From Desulforhopalus sp. (lineage in GTDB: Bacteria; Desulfobacterota; Desulfobulbia; Desulfobulbales; Desulfocapsaceae): a DNA stretch of 64,000 nucleotides. Made by a program: the position numbers and the translations under genes. Location: positions 186,001 through 250,000 of the forward strand of contig JAOTRX010000002.1 of assembly GCA_030247675.1 (NCBI GenBank), in the 5' to 3' direction. Shown in pieces: positions 18,675-27,078 of the stretch. Under the pieces are notes generated by a model. That model had not been told where the DNA came from, made no database searches, and saw only the letters and a program-made list of their open reading frames with translations. Position 1 is the stretch's first letter. Each line of letters begins with the position of its first letter.

Positions 18675-19215
18675 AGATCATAAACCACCACATGAGAATG
18701 TGGTGAATATACCGGGCAAATTGCTGGCTACCGAAAATCTTCACCCCCCAATCGGCCCAAAAGGAGGCCTCTGGGTACAGCATATAGAAACCGCTGACAA
18801 TCATGAAGATCGCTGCGATAAAGGTGAAGAGATAGGCCAGACCGGCCAGGATGTTATGGCCGAGTCTTTCGTCATGTTTATCGCTGATGTAGCTGTACTG
18901 CAACAGGGTCATGAACAGGTTGTTGATATTCCGGCCGGTAACCGGCAGGATATCTAAGATTCTCTCTTGGGCGTTGCCAAAGATGTAGAGAAACAGCCTG
19001 ATCGCCACTGCGGCGGAAAAGGTATACGCTGCAAGATAGTGAATGTAGCGCATGGTAGCCATGGGGAAGCTGAAACTCCCCTCAATCATGGTATTTGTCC
19101 ATGGGGTGTTGATGTAAAACCCTGTCGCTACCAGAAAAACGATAGACAGGGCAAACATCCAGTGGAACAGCCGGAGCAGTATGCTCCAGCAATGATGTTT
19201 TTCATATGTTGCCAT
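18571..19215 (-). CDS. Ni/Fe-hydrogenase cytochrome b subunit
   Basis: Membrane cytochrome b that takes electrons from the periplasmic hydrogenase to the quinone pool. The 214-residue protein has four hydrophobic spans (about 18-35, 57-78, 120-145 and 170-195). His residues lie at helix ends (LLRLFHWMF, MRYIHYLAAY, ARYIHHILMWW, VIHIYLC), as expected for two b hemes in the HyaC family. It follows the large subunit by 57 bases. Its presence makes this a quinone-linked uptake type rather than a soluble periplasmic HynAB. Confidence 0.94.
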   Translation of the reverse strand: MATYEKHHCWSILLRLFHWMFALSIVFLVATGFYINTPWTNTMIEGSFSFPMATMRYIHYLAAYTFSAAVAIRLFLYIFGNAQERILDILPVTGRNINNLFMTLLQYSYISDKHDERLGHNILAGLAYLFTFIAAIFMIVSGFYMLYPEASFWADWGVKIFGSQQFARYIHHILMWWFMIFAVIHIYLCIWNDTKEPEGLISSIFTGVKFKHKA

Positions 19216-19272
19216 TCTATTACCTCCTGCGGTTTGAGCCGGAAAGAAAAGTTTTACGTGTTGGGGAAAAGC

Positions 19273-20973
19273 TTACATTGCTTTTACTTTCACAACTTCC
19301 TTACCTTCCGGATCGAGCATGTGGACAGCACAGGCTATACACGGATCGAATGAATGGATGGTACGCAGAACTTCCAGGGGTTTCTCCGGATCGGCAATCG
19401 GATTGCCAACGAGGGATGCCTCGTAGGGGCCGAGTTGACCCTTGTCATCACGGGGACCTGCATTCCACGTGGAAGGGACAACGCACTGGTAATTCTTGAT
19501 TTTTCCATCTTGGATAACGATCCAGTGTGACAACAGACCGCGTGGCGCCTCATGAACGCCGACGCCGCGTTGCTCGCCCTTCGGATACGACCAGGGCCGG
19601 AAGATTTCGTAATCTCCGGAGGAGATATTGTTGACCAGCAGGTTCCAGTGCTTGAGACACAGGTCGGCCATCATTCCGGCGCGAACGGCGCGGGCAGCAT
19701 GCCGTCCGATGGTGCCATGGAGAGCTTCTGGACCAACTTTGGCGCCGGCAACGGCACTGACACGACCAAGGAAGTCGTTGACACTCTTCACGGTCAGCTC
19801 ATGGCCCTGGGCATAGCCTACAACCATTTGCGCCAGAGGACCAACCTGCATCGGTTTGCCTTGGAAACGCGGGGCCTTCAACCAGGTGTATTTGCCTTCA
19901 TCCTGGAAATCAGTGAACTTCGGATCGGTTGAGGAATCCCATGGATGCTTCGACCAGTTGCCGTCATACCAAGCCTTGGCGATGGACTCCTGGACGTTCT
20001 CCTTGAAGTACGGATCGGCGTGGATATTGATCGGCTTGATGGTCTTCAGGTCGCCGCCAAATACGGTTCCACCGGGAAGGTCAGCCTTGGTTGCCTTGGC
20101 GTCGAGGAACATGTCCGGTGCGGCCAGGTAGTTGGTGACACCTGCGCCGTAAGGAATCCAGTGGGCGTAGAGGGCTCCAACTGCAACGACGTCGGTCATA
20201 TATACCATCTTGATGAAGGTGCTTACTTCCTCAACAAGCTGCTTGATGAAGTAGAGCCGCTCCATGGTAACAGCGGTCTGATTCTCCGGGTTGATATTGG
20301 TGGTGACACCACCGACGGTGAGGTTCTGGATATGCGGATTTTTACCGCCGAGAATGGCCAGAGCCTGGGTGGCCTTGCGCTGATAATCAAGGGCCTCCAG
20401 ATAATGGGATACCGCCATGAGGTTGGCCTCTGGTGGCAGTTTCATGGCTGCGTGACCCCAATACGCATTGGCGAAGGGGCCGAGTTGGCCGCTGGCAACC
20501 AAAGTTTTCAATTTCTCTTTTACTGCGGCAAAACGTTTGGGGCTATTGCCATGCCAGTCGGAAAGACTGTCGGCGAGTTTTGCGGTTGCAACAGGATCGG
20601 CACTGAGGGCTGAGACAACATCTACCCAGTCAAGGGCAGAGAGGGCGTAAAAATGGACGATATGGTCATGCAGACAGTGAATAGACTGCACCATATTACG
20701 GATCAACTGGGCATTGAGGGGAATCTCGATGCCGAGAGCATTCTCAACCGAACGTACTGAAGCGAGGGCATGAACGGTGGTGCAGACACCACATATGCGT
20801 TGAACAAACAACCATGCGTCGCGCGGGTCACGACCTTTGAGGATGTTCTCAAGACCGCGGTACATCTGACCGGAGGACCAGGCCTTGGTGATCTTGCCTC
20901 CGTCTACTTCGATATCTACTCTTAAGTGACCCTCAATCCGGGTTACCGGATCAATGGTGATTCTCTGAGCCAT
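19273..20973 (-). CDS. [NiFe] hydrogenase large subunit
   Basis: Catalytic subunit with the Ni-Fe(CN)2CO site. In the 566-residue form the first Cys pair is in QRICGVCT (Cys61 and Cys64) and the second in SFDPCIACAVH (Cys545 and Cys548). Cleavage after His551 would remove a 15-residue tail. A Cys codon, not TGA, sits at the ligand position, so this is not a NiFeSe enzyme. A TTG 15 bases upstream could extend it, but it is part of the Shine-Dalgarno TTGGAGG. The ATG at 20973 is seven bases after GGAGGT and is preferred. It lies 111 bases after the small subunit gene. Confidence 0.96.
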   Translation of the reverse strand: MAQRITIDPVTRIEGHLRVDIEVDGGKITKAWSSGQMYRGLENILKGRDPRDAWLFVQRICGVCTTVHALASVRSVENALGIEIPLNAQLIRNMVQSIHCLHDHIVHFYALSALDWVDVVSALSADPVATAKLADSLSDWHGNSPKRFAAVKEKLKTLVASGQLGPFANAYWGHAAMKLPPEANLMAVSHYLEALDYQRKATQALAILGGKNPHIQNLTVGGVTTNINPENQTAVTMERLYFIKQLVEEVSTFIKMVYMTDVVAVGALYAHWIPYGAGVTNYLAAPDMFLDAKATKADLPGGTVFGGDLKTIKPINIHADPYFKENVQESIAKAWYDGNWSKHPWDSSTDPKFTDFQDEGKYTWLKAPRFQGKPMQVGPLAQMVVGYAQGHELTVKSVNDFLGRVSAVAGAKVGPEALHGTIGRHAARAVRAGMMADLCLKHWNLLVNNISSGDYEIFRPWSYPKGEQRGVGVHEAPRGLLSHWIVIQDGKIKNYQCVVPSTWNAGPRDDKGQLGPYEASLVGNPIADPEKPLEVLRTIHSFDPCIACAVHMLDPEGKEVVKVKAM

Positions 20974-21084
20974 GTGTGAAACCTCCAAATTTTGACTACC
21001 AGGTAAAGGGAAATTGCATTTTTCCCAGAGCCAGTAAATGTTTTATTAATCGCCAAATTCAATCAGGCAAAAAAATTTCTCTTA

Positions 21085-22155
21085 TTATTCTTCGCTTTTG
21101 CCTTTAATCAGCCGTTTGCCAATACCCACTGCAGCATGGATACCGACGGCGGCGGCAGTTACCCCAAGAACGGTTTTACCAACCTGGTCAGCGTTGTCGA
21201 TGATTCCGCTGGCGGGGATTTTCACCATTGGTAGTCTTTCGTAGAATGGAGTCATGGTATCCCAGAAATTCGGCTCGGTACAGCCGATGCAGCCGTGGCC
21301 GACACTTACCGGCCAAACATCGACGTCATTGAAGCGAACTGCCGGACAGTTGGAGAAGGTCTCAGGACCCTTGCAGCCAACTTTATATAAACAGTATCCG
21401 AGTTTGTGGGCTTGATCGCCGAATTGCTCAACGAAACGGCCTTCGTCAAAATGGGCACGGCGCTCACAATGGTCGTGGATTCTTCTGCCATAGGCAAAGA
21501 GCGGACGGTTCAGGTTATCAAGGGCAGGCAGCCTCTTGAAGGTCAGATAGTGAAGAATGGTACCCAGGAAGGACACCGGGTTTGGCGGACAGCCGGGAAT
21601 ATTGACGATCGGTTTGCCGCTTACCAGATCCTGAACACCGACAGCCCCCGTTGGGTTTGGTGCTGCAGCCTGAACACCACCGAAGGTCGCGCAGGTACCG
21701 ATAGCGATTATTGCTGAGGCCTTAGGTGCAACCTTGGCGAGTATATCAACGGCGGTTTTGCCGGCGATTTTACAATAGATGCCACCATCCTTGGTCGGGA
21801 TAGCGCCTTCAACAACCAGGATAAAGGGATGTTTGTCAACGGTATCATGCAGATTTTTCTCGGCTTGATGACCGGCGGCTGCCATGACTGTCTCATGATA
21901 ATCAAGGGAGATTATGTCGAGTAACAGCCGGGCCAAATCCGGATGCGAAGAACGCAGGAGACTTTCCGTACAGCCGGTGCATTCCTGGAAATGGAGCCAG
22001 ATAACACGTGGGCGTTCGGCGGTTGCTGCCGCTTCGACGAGTTTCGGGATCATAGCTTCGGACAGCCCTAACGCTGCTGCAGCCATCGTGCATCCCTTGA
22101 GGAAGCCGCGCCGATCAAGCTGCGGTTCCAAAGTTGTATTTACCTTGTCTGCCAT
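21085..22155 (-). CDS. [NiFe] hydrogenase small subunit, Tat-exported
   Basis: Carries the three iron-sulfur clusters that move electrons from the active site. Residues 1-45 form a Tat signal with LDRRGFLKG (Arg15-Arg16) and a hydrophobic stretch. FQECTGCTES (Cys59 and Cys62) starts the proximal cluster. Later Cys and His residues lie in CATFGG, PGCPPNP, DHCERRAHFD, CRFKVGC-like and GCIGCTEPNFWD segments. A C-terminal hydrophobic helix (about 325-345) followed by KRLIKGKSEE should anchor the enzyme to the outer face of the membrane. It is first in the hydrogenase run. Confidence 0.96.
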   Translation of the reverse strand: MADKVNTTLEPQLDRRGFLKGCTMAAAALGLSEAMIPKLVEAAATAERPRVIWLHFQECTGCTESLLRSSHPDLARLLLDIISLDYHETVMAAAGHQAEKNLHDTVDKHPFILVVEGAIPTKDGGIYCKIAGKTAVDILAKVAPKASAIIAIGTCATFGGVQAAAPNPTGAVGVQDLVSGKPIVNIPGCPPNPVSFLGTILHYLTFKRLPALDNLNRPLFAYGRRIHDHCERRAHFDEGRFVEQFGDQAHKLGYCLYKVGCKGPETFSNCPAVRFNDVDVWPVSVGHGCIGCTEPNFWDTMTPFYERLPMVKIPASGIIDNADQVGKTVLGVTAAAVGIHAAVGIGKRLIKGKSEE

Positions 22156-23019
22156 ATCAACCTCCTATTGCTGTGTGACGACAAATGTGCGCCAATGCGC
22201 GGTTAATTCGGCACGATCTATGCCGAAGAAATAAACGAACGACAAAAAAGAAAACGTAAGGCTTGAGGGCCTTTATATTTTTGAATATCGACATCCAGGC
22301 CGGTATTTCTTGGCGATGTGCCGTTGAAACAAAGTGCCGAAGGTGATTTAAAAGTGCACAGCGTAAGTGGGGCGGAAAAGAAGGAGATCAGATGGGAAAG
22401 GCAAAGACACGCGGCGACGACAAAGCCGCAAGCGGGGTTTCGCCGCTTAGAAATTGATTTCGAAATGGGCTGTTGTACGCCAAAATTTAGTCGGGAAGAG
22501 GGGGCAAGTGTGTGGCGTAAACAGCGCTTGGGTTGTTTTGTTGCCATTGTGCAGAAAGTGCGTCGATGTTGATGGCAGAAATACAAAGATGCGCATTACT
22601 CAATATCCCTCGACGGTTGAGATGGCAAAAACTACCACCTTTGTAGGAGCAACACAAGACCTAATTTATTAAACCTAGGCCGCTTTTGCTGTTTTTGGCA
22701 TGTGAATGCTGGGTATGCACAACACGCACAAGGTGATGGTGTGCGTAGCACCTCAAGACCTTGTCGAAAATACTCTGTTTGGTTGTACTAGGTGGAGCTT
22801 AAATGTGTGCTAACGATTTAGAATAATATTATAAATACAGGAACATTGGTTGGTTCGCGGTGAACCTCAAATGGGTTGAGAAGGGAGAGGGGCGTGGCGC
22901 TGGTCCACTTGCGATAAAAGCTGCTACTTGCAGAGCAAGTGCTGTGCGGTCTATTTCCTGGCCGTAAATGTTGTGTCACTGTCCAGTTTGTCGATGCGAC
23001 AGCGATTGGGGCAAGAGGA
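22156..23019. other. Intergenic region upstream of the hydrogenase run
   Basis: About 860 bases between the hydrogenase small subunit start and the pcnB stop. It must hold the hydrogenase promoter. I found no confident sigma-54 or sigma-70 match. The part near 22600-22860 is AT-rich. The only coding candidate is the tiny plus-strand frame at 22392-22457, listed separately. Longer frames here lack ribosome sites and look random. Confidence 0.4.
22392..22457 (+). CDS. Candidate 21-residue small ORF
   Basis: An ATG at 22392 lies five bases after a strong AAGGAG (22381-22386). It opens a 21-codon frame rich in Lys, Arg, Asp and Gly, ending in TGA at 22455-22457. No family is recognised. It is divergent from the hydrogenase genes. 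The ribosome site is the only real support, and chance is quite possible. Confidence 0.2.
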   Translation: MGKAKTRGDDKAASGVSPLRN

Positions 23020-24414
23020 CTACTTCTTGAAGCCGAAAATACCGCCCTTGGTTTTTTGTGAAAAGGCGGGTTTGCATTTGGGGGCACCTCTCCGTTCATC
23101 TGGAGTGGATGTGGTTTGGTCGGTTACGAGGGGGAGTTCTGCCGGTGGTTGGGACAGGGTGCCTGAGGCAAGCAATTCATCATCGACCGTCTCGCCGGTG
23201 AGGGCCTCTGTATAAAAATCGTAAAACAATCTGGCTGTTTTATAGTAACTCTTTCGTTTCAGCCACTTGGGCCATCCGGCCGGACCCTTGTTGTGGATAA
23301 GGAGAGCAAGATTGAGCAACAGGCTGACTGCATCCTGACGGAGGGAACGGCGCAGGTTGAGGCTGATGCCGATAGTTCGGTCTATCTCCTCACGGATCTG
23401 TTTTGCCAGCTGGAAGAGGGCGTTACTTTTTCGGAATTCACTGAACAGCTGCCAACGTGCCTCCACCCAGGGAATGAGGATGAGCGCGAATAAAAAGAAG
23501 TCGGGCTGCCGGTGGCTGTGGCGGCTGACGGCAAGGGTGTTAGTGCGGTCAATGACCTGGAAAAGACGCATCAGCAGTTCTTTCTGGCTATTCTGTCCGT
23601 CTGGGTTTCTCAGGAGGATCTTACGGTAGAAAGGAAAAAGGCTGCAGAAAATTCCCGAGTCGGCGGCCAGTTGAAACCAAGGGGCACTTGCACCACCGTA
23701 AAGATCTTTGAGGAGTTCATCGCGGAGCCGGGACGGCGGGCAGAGGGTAAGTTTGCCACTCTGGTCGCAGATGGCCTTCCAGGTTTCTGCCTCAATGGTG
23801 AAGCTGTTCCTGGCGGCGTGGCGGATCGCGCGCATAATCCGCACCGGATCGCGGCCGATCCTGCGCACCGGGTCCCCGCCTATTCTGATTATGCCCTTCT
23901 GCAGGTCCTCGGTGCCGCCGACATAATCAATAATCGTGCCCTGTTCAATTTCATAAAAAAGGGAGTTGATCGTCAGGTCACGCCGCCGGGCATCCTCGCT
24001 CAAAGTGCCGAAGGTATTGTTCGGGGCGAGGACTTCCTCCGGGCCGTCAATCTCATACTCGCTCAGTGAACGAAGGGTGCTGATTTCAATGGTTTTTCCG
24101 CCCTTAAAGAACACCTGGACGAGGCGAAACCGGCGGCCGATGGTATTGCTGTTGGGAAAGATCTTGCGGAGCTGGCCGGGCCGGGCATCGGTGCTGATGT
24201 CATAATCCTTGGGGGTCTTGCCGAGATACAGGTCGCGGACCCCACCGCCGACGAGATACCCGGCAAAGCCGGCACCGGCGAGTTTACGGAGGACAAAAAG
24301 GGCGTCCCGGTCAATTTTCTCGGGGGTGATGGGGTGATCTTTTGGTAAAAGAATGCGGGCGGAAAGCGTGGATGGTGGAACCTCCGCGGCGACTTCTTCT
24401 TCAGGTAAATCCAT
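23020..24414 (-). CDS. pcnB: Poly(A) polymerase I-like nucleotidyltransferase
   Basis: Adds A tails to RNA 3' ends, marking them for decay. The class II nucleotidyltransferase head shows YLVGGGVRDLYLGKTPKDYD, with the catalytic Asp70 and Asp72, then NTIGRRFRLVQVFF and RRDLTINSLFYE, which resemble E. coli PcnB more than CCA-adding enzymes. RNA-binding helical domains follow from about residue 200. At 464 residues it is of normal PcnB length, with a Lys-rich tail. Bacterial CCA-adding enzymes are close relatives, so the label is by motif similarity. It ends the minus-strand pair with the flavoprotein gene 18 bases upstream. Confidence 0.87.
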   Translation of the reverse strand: MDLPEEEVAAEVPPSTLSARILLPKDHPITPEKIDRDALFVLRKLAGAGFAGYLVGGGVRDLYLGKTPKDYDISTDARPGQLRKIFPNSNTIGRRFRLVQVFFKGGKTIEISTLRSLSEYEIDGPEEVLAPNNTFGTLSEDARRRDLTINSLFYEIEQGTIIDYVGGTEDLQKGIIRIGGDPVRRIGRDPVRIMRAIRHAARNSFTIEAETWKAICDQSGKLTLCPPSRLRDELLKDLYGGASAPWFQLAADSGIFCSLFPFYRKILLRNPDGQNSQKELLMRLFQVIDRTNTLAVSRHSHRQPDFFLFALILIPWVEARWQLFSEFRKSNALFQLAKQIREEIDRTIGISLNLRRSLRQDAVSLLLNLALLIHNKGPAGWPKWLKRKSYYKTARLFYDFYTEALTGETVDDELLASGTLSQPPAELPLVTDQTTSTPDERRGAPKCKPAFSQKTKGGIFGFKK

Positions 24415-24432
24415 GCTCAGAGACTCATTGGG

Positions 24433-25419
24433 TCAAACTGCCGGGCTGAAACCTAATCCCTCTTTGTACACTGCTTCGGCTTGTTCTCTGAATTGCTTGA
24501 AAATTTCAGCAACCGAGAGGATCTTGTCCATTTTGTAAGTGTTTTCGCCGGAGAAAATAAGGCCATCACGGGTGTTGCCATCGTGGGCCATCATCAAACG
24601 CTCGTTAATGCAGTAATGGTGATCACATTTTTTCAGACACAATTGCGGACATTTTTTGGTGCTTACGTCCTCGCCGGCATTGATCGCCTGAACAAAGGGA
24701 TTGTTTAAGGCCCGGCCGGGCATGCCAACCGGTGAAGAGGTGAGGACAATATCCTCCTTCTTGGCGTTCAGATAGGCCTGCTTGAACTCGTCGGAGACGT
24801 CGCATTCCTTGCTGAGCACGAAGCGGGAAGCGATCTGGATGCCGTCGGCGCCATACTGGTCCATCATTTCAGCCATTTCGTAGCCATTGGTGAGGCCGCC
24901 GGCGGCGATCAGCGGAATTTTTTTAATAACCTCGCGGATAGGCGGGAAAATCTCGCGCAGAGGGCGGTCAGTGCCGAGATGGCCGCCGGCCTCTTTCGCC
25001 TCGACGATAATTGCTGAGGCGCCGAGTTTCTCGGCGAGTTTGGCAAGCGTCGGGGAGCTGACGATCATGACAATCGGGGTATTGTACTCTTTACCTATCT
25101 TGAAGATATCCCGGGAAAATCCGGCACCGGTGATAATCATGTCGATACCGGCATCAATGGAGCTCATCACCAATTGGTAAAAGTCCTTCATGGCGTACAT
25201 GATGTTGACCGCCACAACTCCTTTGGTGGCGGCCTTGGCCTTTTTGATATCGGCGCTGAGTTCTTCGGGTGGCAGACCGGAACCGCCGATAACCCCAATT
25301 CCTCCGCAATCGGCAACGGGAACTGCCAGCGAAGATGTAGATACACGGATGGACATACCACCCTGGATGAGCGGAAATGAAGCGGTAAATGGGCCGATTT
25401 TCAGTGAAGGTAACTTCAT
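24433..25419 (-). CDS. Nitronate monooxygenase / FabK-like FMN protein
   Basis: A 328-residue FMN TIM barrel of the 2-nitropropane dioxygenase family. Visible segments are PLIQGGMSIRVS, GGIGVIGG, VAVNIMYA, ITGAGF, AIIVEAKEAGGHLG, IAAGGLTNG and GIQIASRFVLS. Near residues 262-275 there is a Cys pattern CPQLCLKKCDHHYC not needed for the barrel. Similar Cys segments occur in anaerobe members as I recall. The substrate is unknown and FabK-like enoyl-ACP reductase activity cannot be excluded. It lies just upstream of pcnB on the same strand. Confidence 0.82.
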   Translation of the reverse strand: MKLPSLKIGPFTASFPLIQGGMSIRVSTSSLAVPVADCGGIGVIGGSGLPPEELSADIKKAKAATKGVVAVNIMYAMKDFYQLVMSSIDAGIDMIITGAGFSRDIFKIGKEYNTPIVMIVSSPTLAKLAEKLGASAIIVEAKEAGGHLGTDRPLREIFPPIREVIKKIPLIAAGGLTNGYEMAEMMDQYGADGIQIASRFVLSKECDVSDEFKQAYLNAKKEDIVLTSSPVGMPGRALNNPFVQAINAGEDVSTKKCPQLCLKKCDHHYCINERLMMAHDGNTRDGLIFSGENTYKMDKILSVAEIFKQFREQAEAVYKEGLGFSPAV

Positions 25420-25546
25420 GCGAAAAGAACTCCTAAGTAGAATGCTTGAATTATGAGAACCAGATAATGCACTCCTTGCCGGTATTTGTCAAGAAAAGTG
25501 TGGGCCGGAAGATGGTTTGAGAAATGTTTGCCAGAACAATAAAAAT

Positions 25547-25560
25547 GCCTGTATCCAGGC
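25547..25560 (-). terminator. Small hairpin followed by T-rich sequence
   Basis: GCCTG-tatc-CAGGC, with ATTTTTATT following on the minus strand. It looks like a weak intrinsic terminator but lies upstream of the minus-strand flavoprotein gene and before the plus-strand hisS promoter. It would stop antisense transcripts coming from hisS. Function is uncertain. Confidence 0.25.
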
Positions 25561-25602
25561 GAAAATCCGGAGCGGAGGGTATGGAATACTGCGGTGGATA
25601 GC

Positions 25603-25632
25603 TTGACAAAACGGCAGCATTGCGGTTAGATT
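25603..25632 (+). promoter_or_regulatory. Candidate sigma-70 promoter for hisS-aspS
   Basis: A perfect TTGACA at 25603-25608, an 18-base spacer and TAGATT at 25627-25632 (four of six -10 bases). It lies about 90 bases before the hisS start. The -35 box is strong and the -10 box is moderate. Confidence 0.5.
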
Positions 25633-25719
25633 CATACCTTTTTTACTTTACTGGTCCCCTATCCGTGCCGGGAAGAATCCCCGCGGTATCGTAATTTTAT
25701 TTTATCGTTGGTGAATGTT

Positions 25720-26970
25720 GTGAAAATTCAAGCCCTGAAAGGGTTTAAGGATATCGTGCCAGGGGAGGTTGAACTCTGGCAACATCTAGAAAGGGTGGCC
25801 CGGGACATCTTTCTGCGCTTTAATTTTTCCGAGATCCGGCTGCCGATTCTCGAAGAGACCGAGCTATTTGCCAGATCCATTGGCGAGGCCACCGATATTG
25901 TTGAAAAGGAGATGTACACCTTTGTCGACAAAAAGGTCACCATGCGCCCGGAGGCAACCGCCTCGCTGCTTCGCGCCTATATAGAACATGGAATGTATGT
26001 GCAGAAGCCGGTGCAGCGGCTGTTTACCATCGGGCCTATGTTTCGCCACGAACGCCCGCAAAAGGGCCGGCTCAGGCAATTCCATCAGATCGATACCGAG
26101 GTGCTCGGTTCGGAAAATCCACGGGTCGATGCCGAGTTGATAGCGATGGGGGCGATGCTCCTTGGTGAACTGGGGATTTCGGTCAGTCTTGAACTTAACT
26201 CCCTCGGCTGCCCGTCCTGTCGGCCAGGTTACCGGGCGCAGCTACTTACCTACATCACCGATCGGCTTGACCACTTGTGCGGCGACTGTAAAAGGCGCAG
26301 CGCCACCAATCCCCTGCGGGTCCTTGATTGTAAAGTACCGACCTGCCGCGAGCAGATGCACGATGCCCCGGCCCTGCCTGACCATCTGTGTGCACCCTGT
26401 GCCGATCATTTTCAAAAGGTCCAGGAAGGGCTTAGTCAGCTGGGTGTCCCGTACAGCCTCAATAAGTTTATGGTGCGCGGCCTGGATTATTACTGCCGCA
26501 CCACCTTTGAATTCATCACCGCCGATCTCGGAGCGCAGGCGGCCGTTGGTGCCGGCGGCCGTTATGACGGCCTTGTCGAGACCCTGGGCGGGCCCAAAAA
26601 CACCCCCGGCATCGGCTTTGCTATGGGCATGGAACGACTGGTGCTCCTTCTGCAGCAACAGGAAAAGGCTGTTGTAGCGGCGGAAGAGGTCGATCTCTTT
26701 GTCGCCGGGCTTGGTGACAATGGTGGCCAGGCAGGATTCACCCTGGCCCATGCCCTGCGGGCGGAAAAACTGAAGATTGCCGTTGACCACGAGGGGCGCA
26801 GCCTGAAGAGCCAGATGAAGCAGGCCCATAAGGCCGGAGCACGGTTTGTCCTGATCATCGGCGATAGCGAACTGGAGGCCGGTAAAGGGCTACTGCGCAA
26901 TATGGCGACGGAACAGCAGGAAGAGGTGGTACTTGAGGCCACAGCGATTATCGCCCGAATCGCCAAGTAA
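25720..26970 (+). CDS. hisS: Histidyl-tRNA synthetase
   Basis: Charges tRNA-His. The class II core is clear: the N-terminal ALKGFKDIVPGE, motif 2 near FTIGPMFRHERPQKGRLRQF, the HisA/HisB region (KFMVRGLDYYCRTTFE, AVGAGGRYDGLVE) and motif 3 GFAMGMERLVL. The C-terminal anticodon-binding domain starts near residue 325. I chose the GTG at 25720, which has a weak GGTGAA before it and matches the usual N-terminus. A GTG at 25711 or TTG at 25708 would add three or four residues. aspS follows 108 bases later, a common pairing. Confidence 0.94.
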   Translation: MKIQALKGFKDIVPGEVELWQHLERVARDIFLRFNFSEIRLPILEETELFARSIGEATDIVEKEMYTFVDKKVTMRPEATASLLRAYIEHGMYVQKPVQRLFTIGPMFRHERPQKGRLRQFHQIDTEVLGSENPRVDAELIAMGAMLLGELGISVSLELNSLGCPSCRPGYRAQLLTYITDRLDHLCGDCKRRSATNPLRVLDCKVPTCREQMHDAPALPDHLCAPCADHFQKVQEGLSQLGVPYSLNKFMVRGLDYYCRTTFEFITADLGAQAAVGAGGRYDGLVETLGGPKNTPGIGFAMGMERLVLLLQQQEKAVVAAEEVDLFVAGLGDNGGQAGFTLAHALRAEKLKIAVDHEGRSLKSQMKQAHKAGARFVLIIGDSELEAGKGLLRNMATEQQEEVVLEATAIIARIAK

Positions 26971-27078
26971 AAATTGGGTTGTGTCTGTAACGTACCGTCC
27001 GGGGACGGCTGCATGGCCAATGAGTCTTGCAGAACCTGGCCGGCGATATTCTAGAAAAATTTAACTTATTGAGCACTT

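Noticed and set aside
19273..20973. Possible selenocysteine (NiFeSe) hydrogenase
   Set aside because: The nickel-ligand position in SFDPCIACAVH is a normal Cys codon, and no in-frame TGA is present before the stop.
22218..22586. 122-codon minus-strand frame upstream of the hydrogenase small subunit
   Set aside because: No ribosome site and no family resemblance. It overlaps the likely promoter region.
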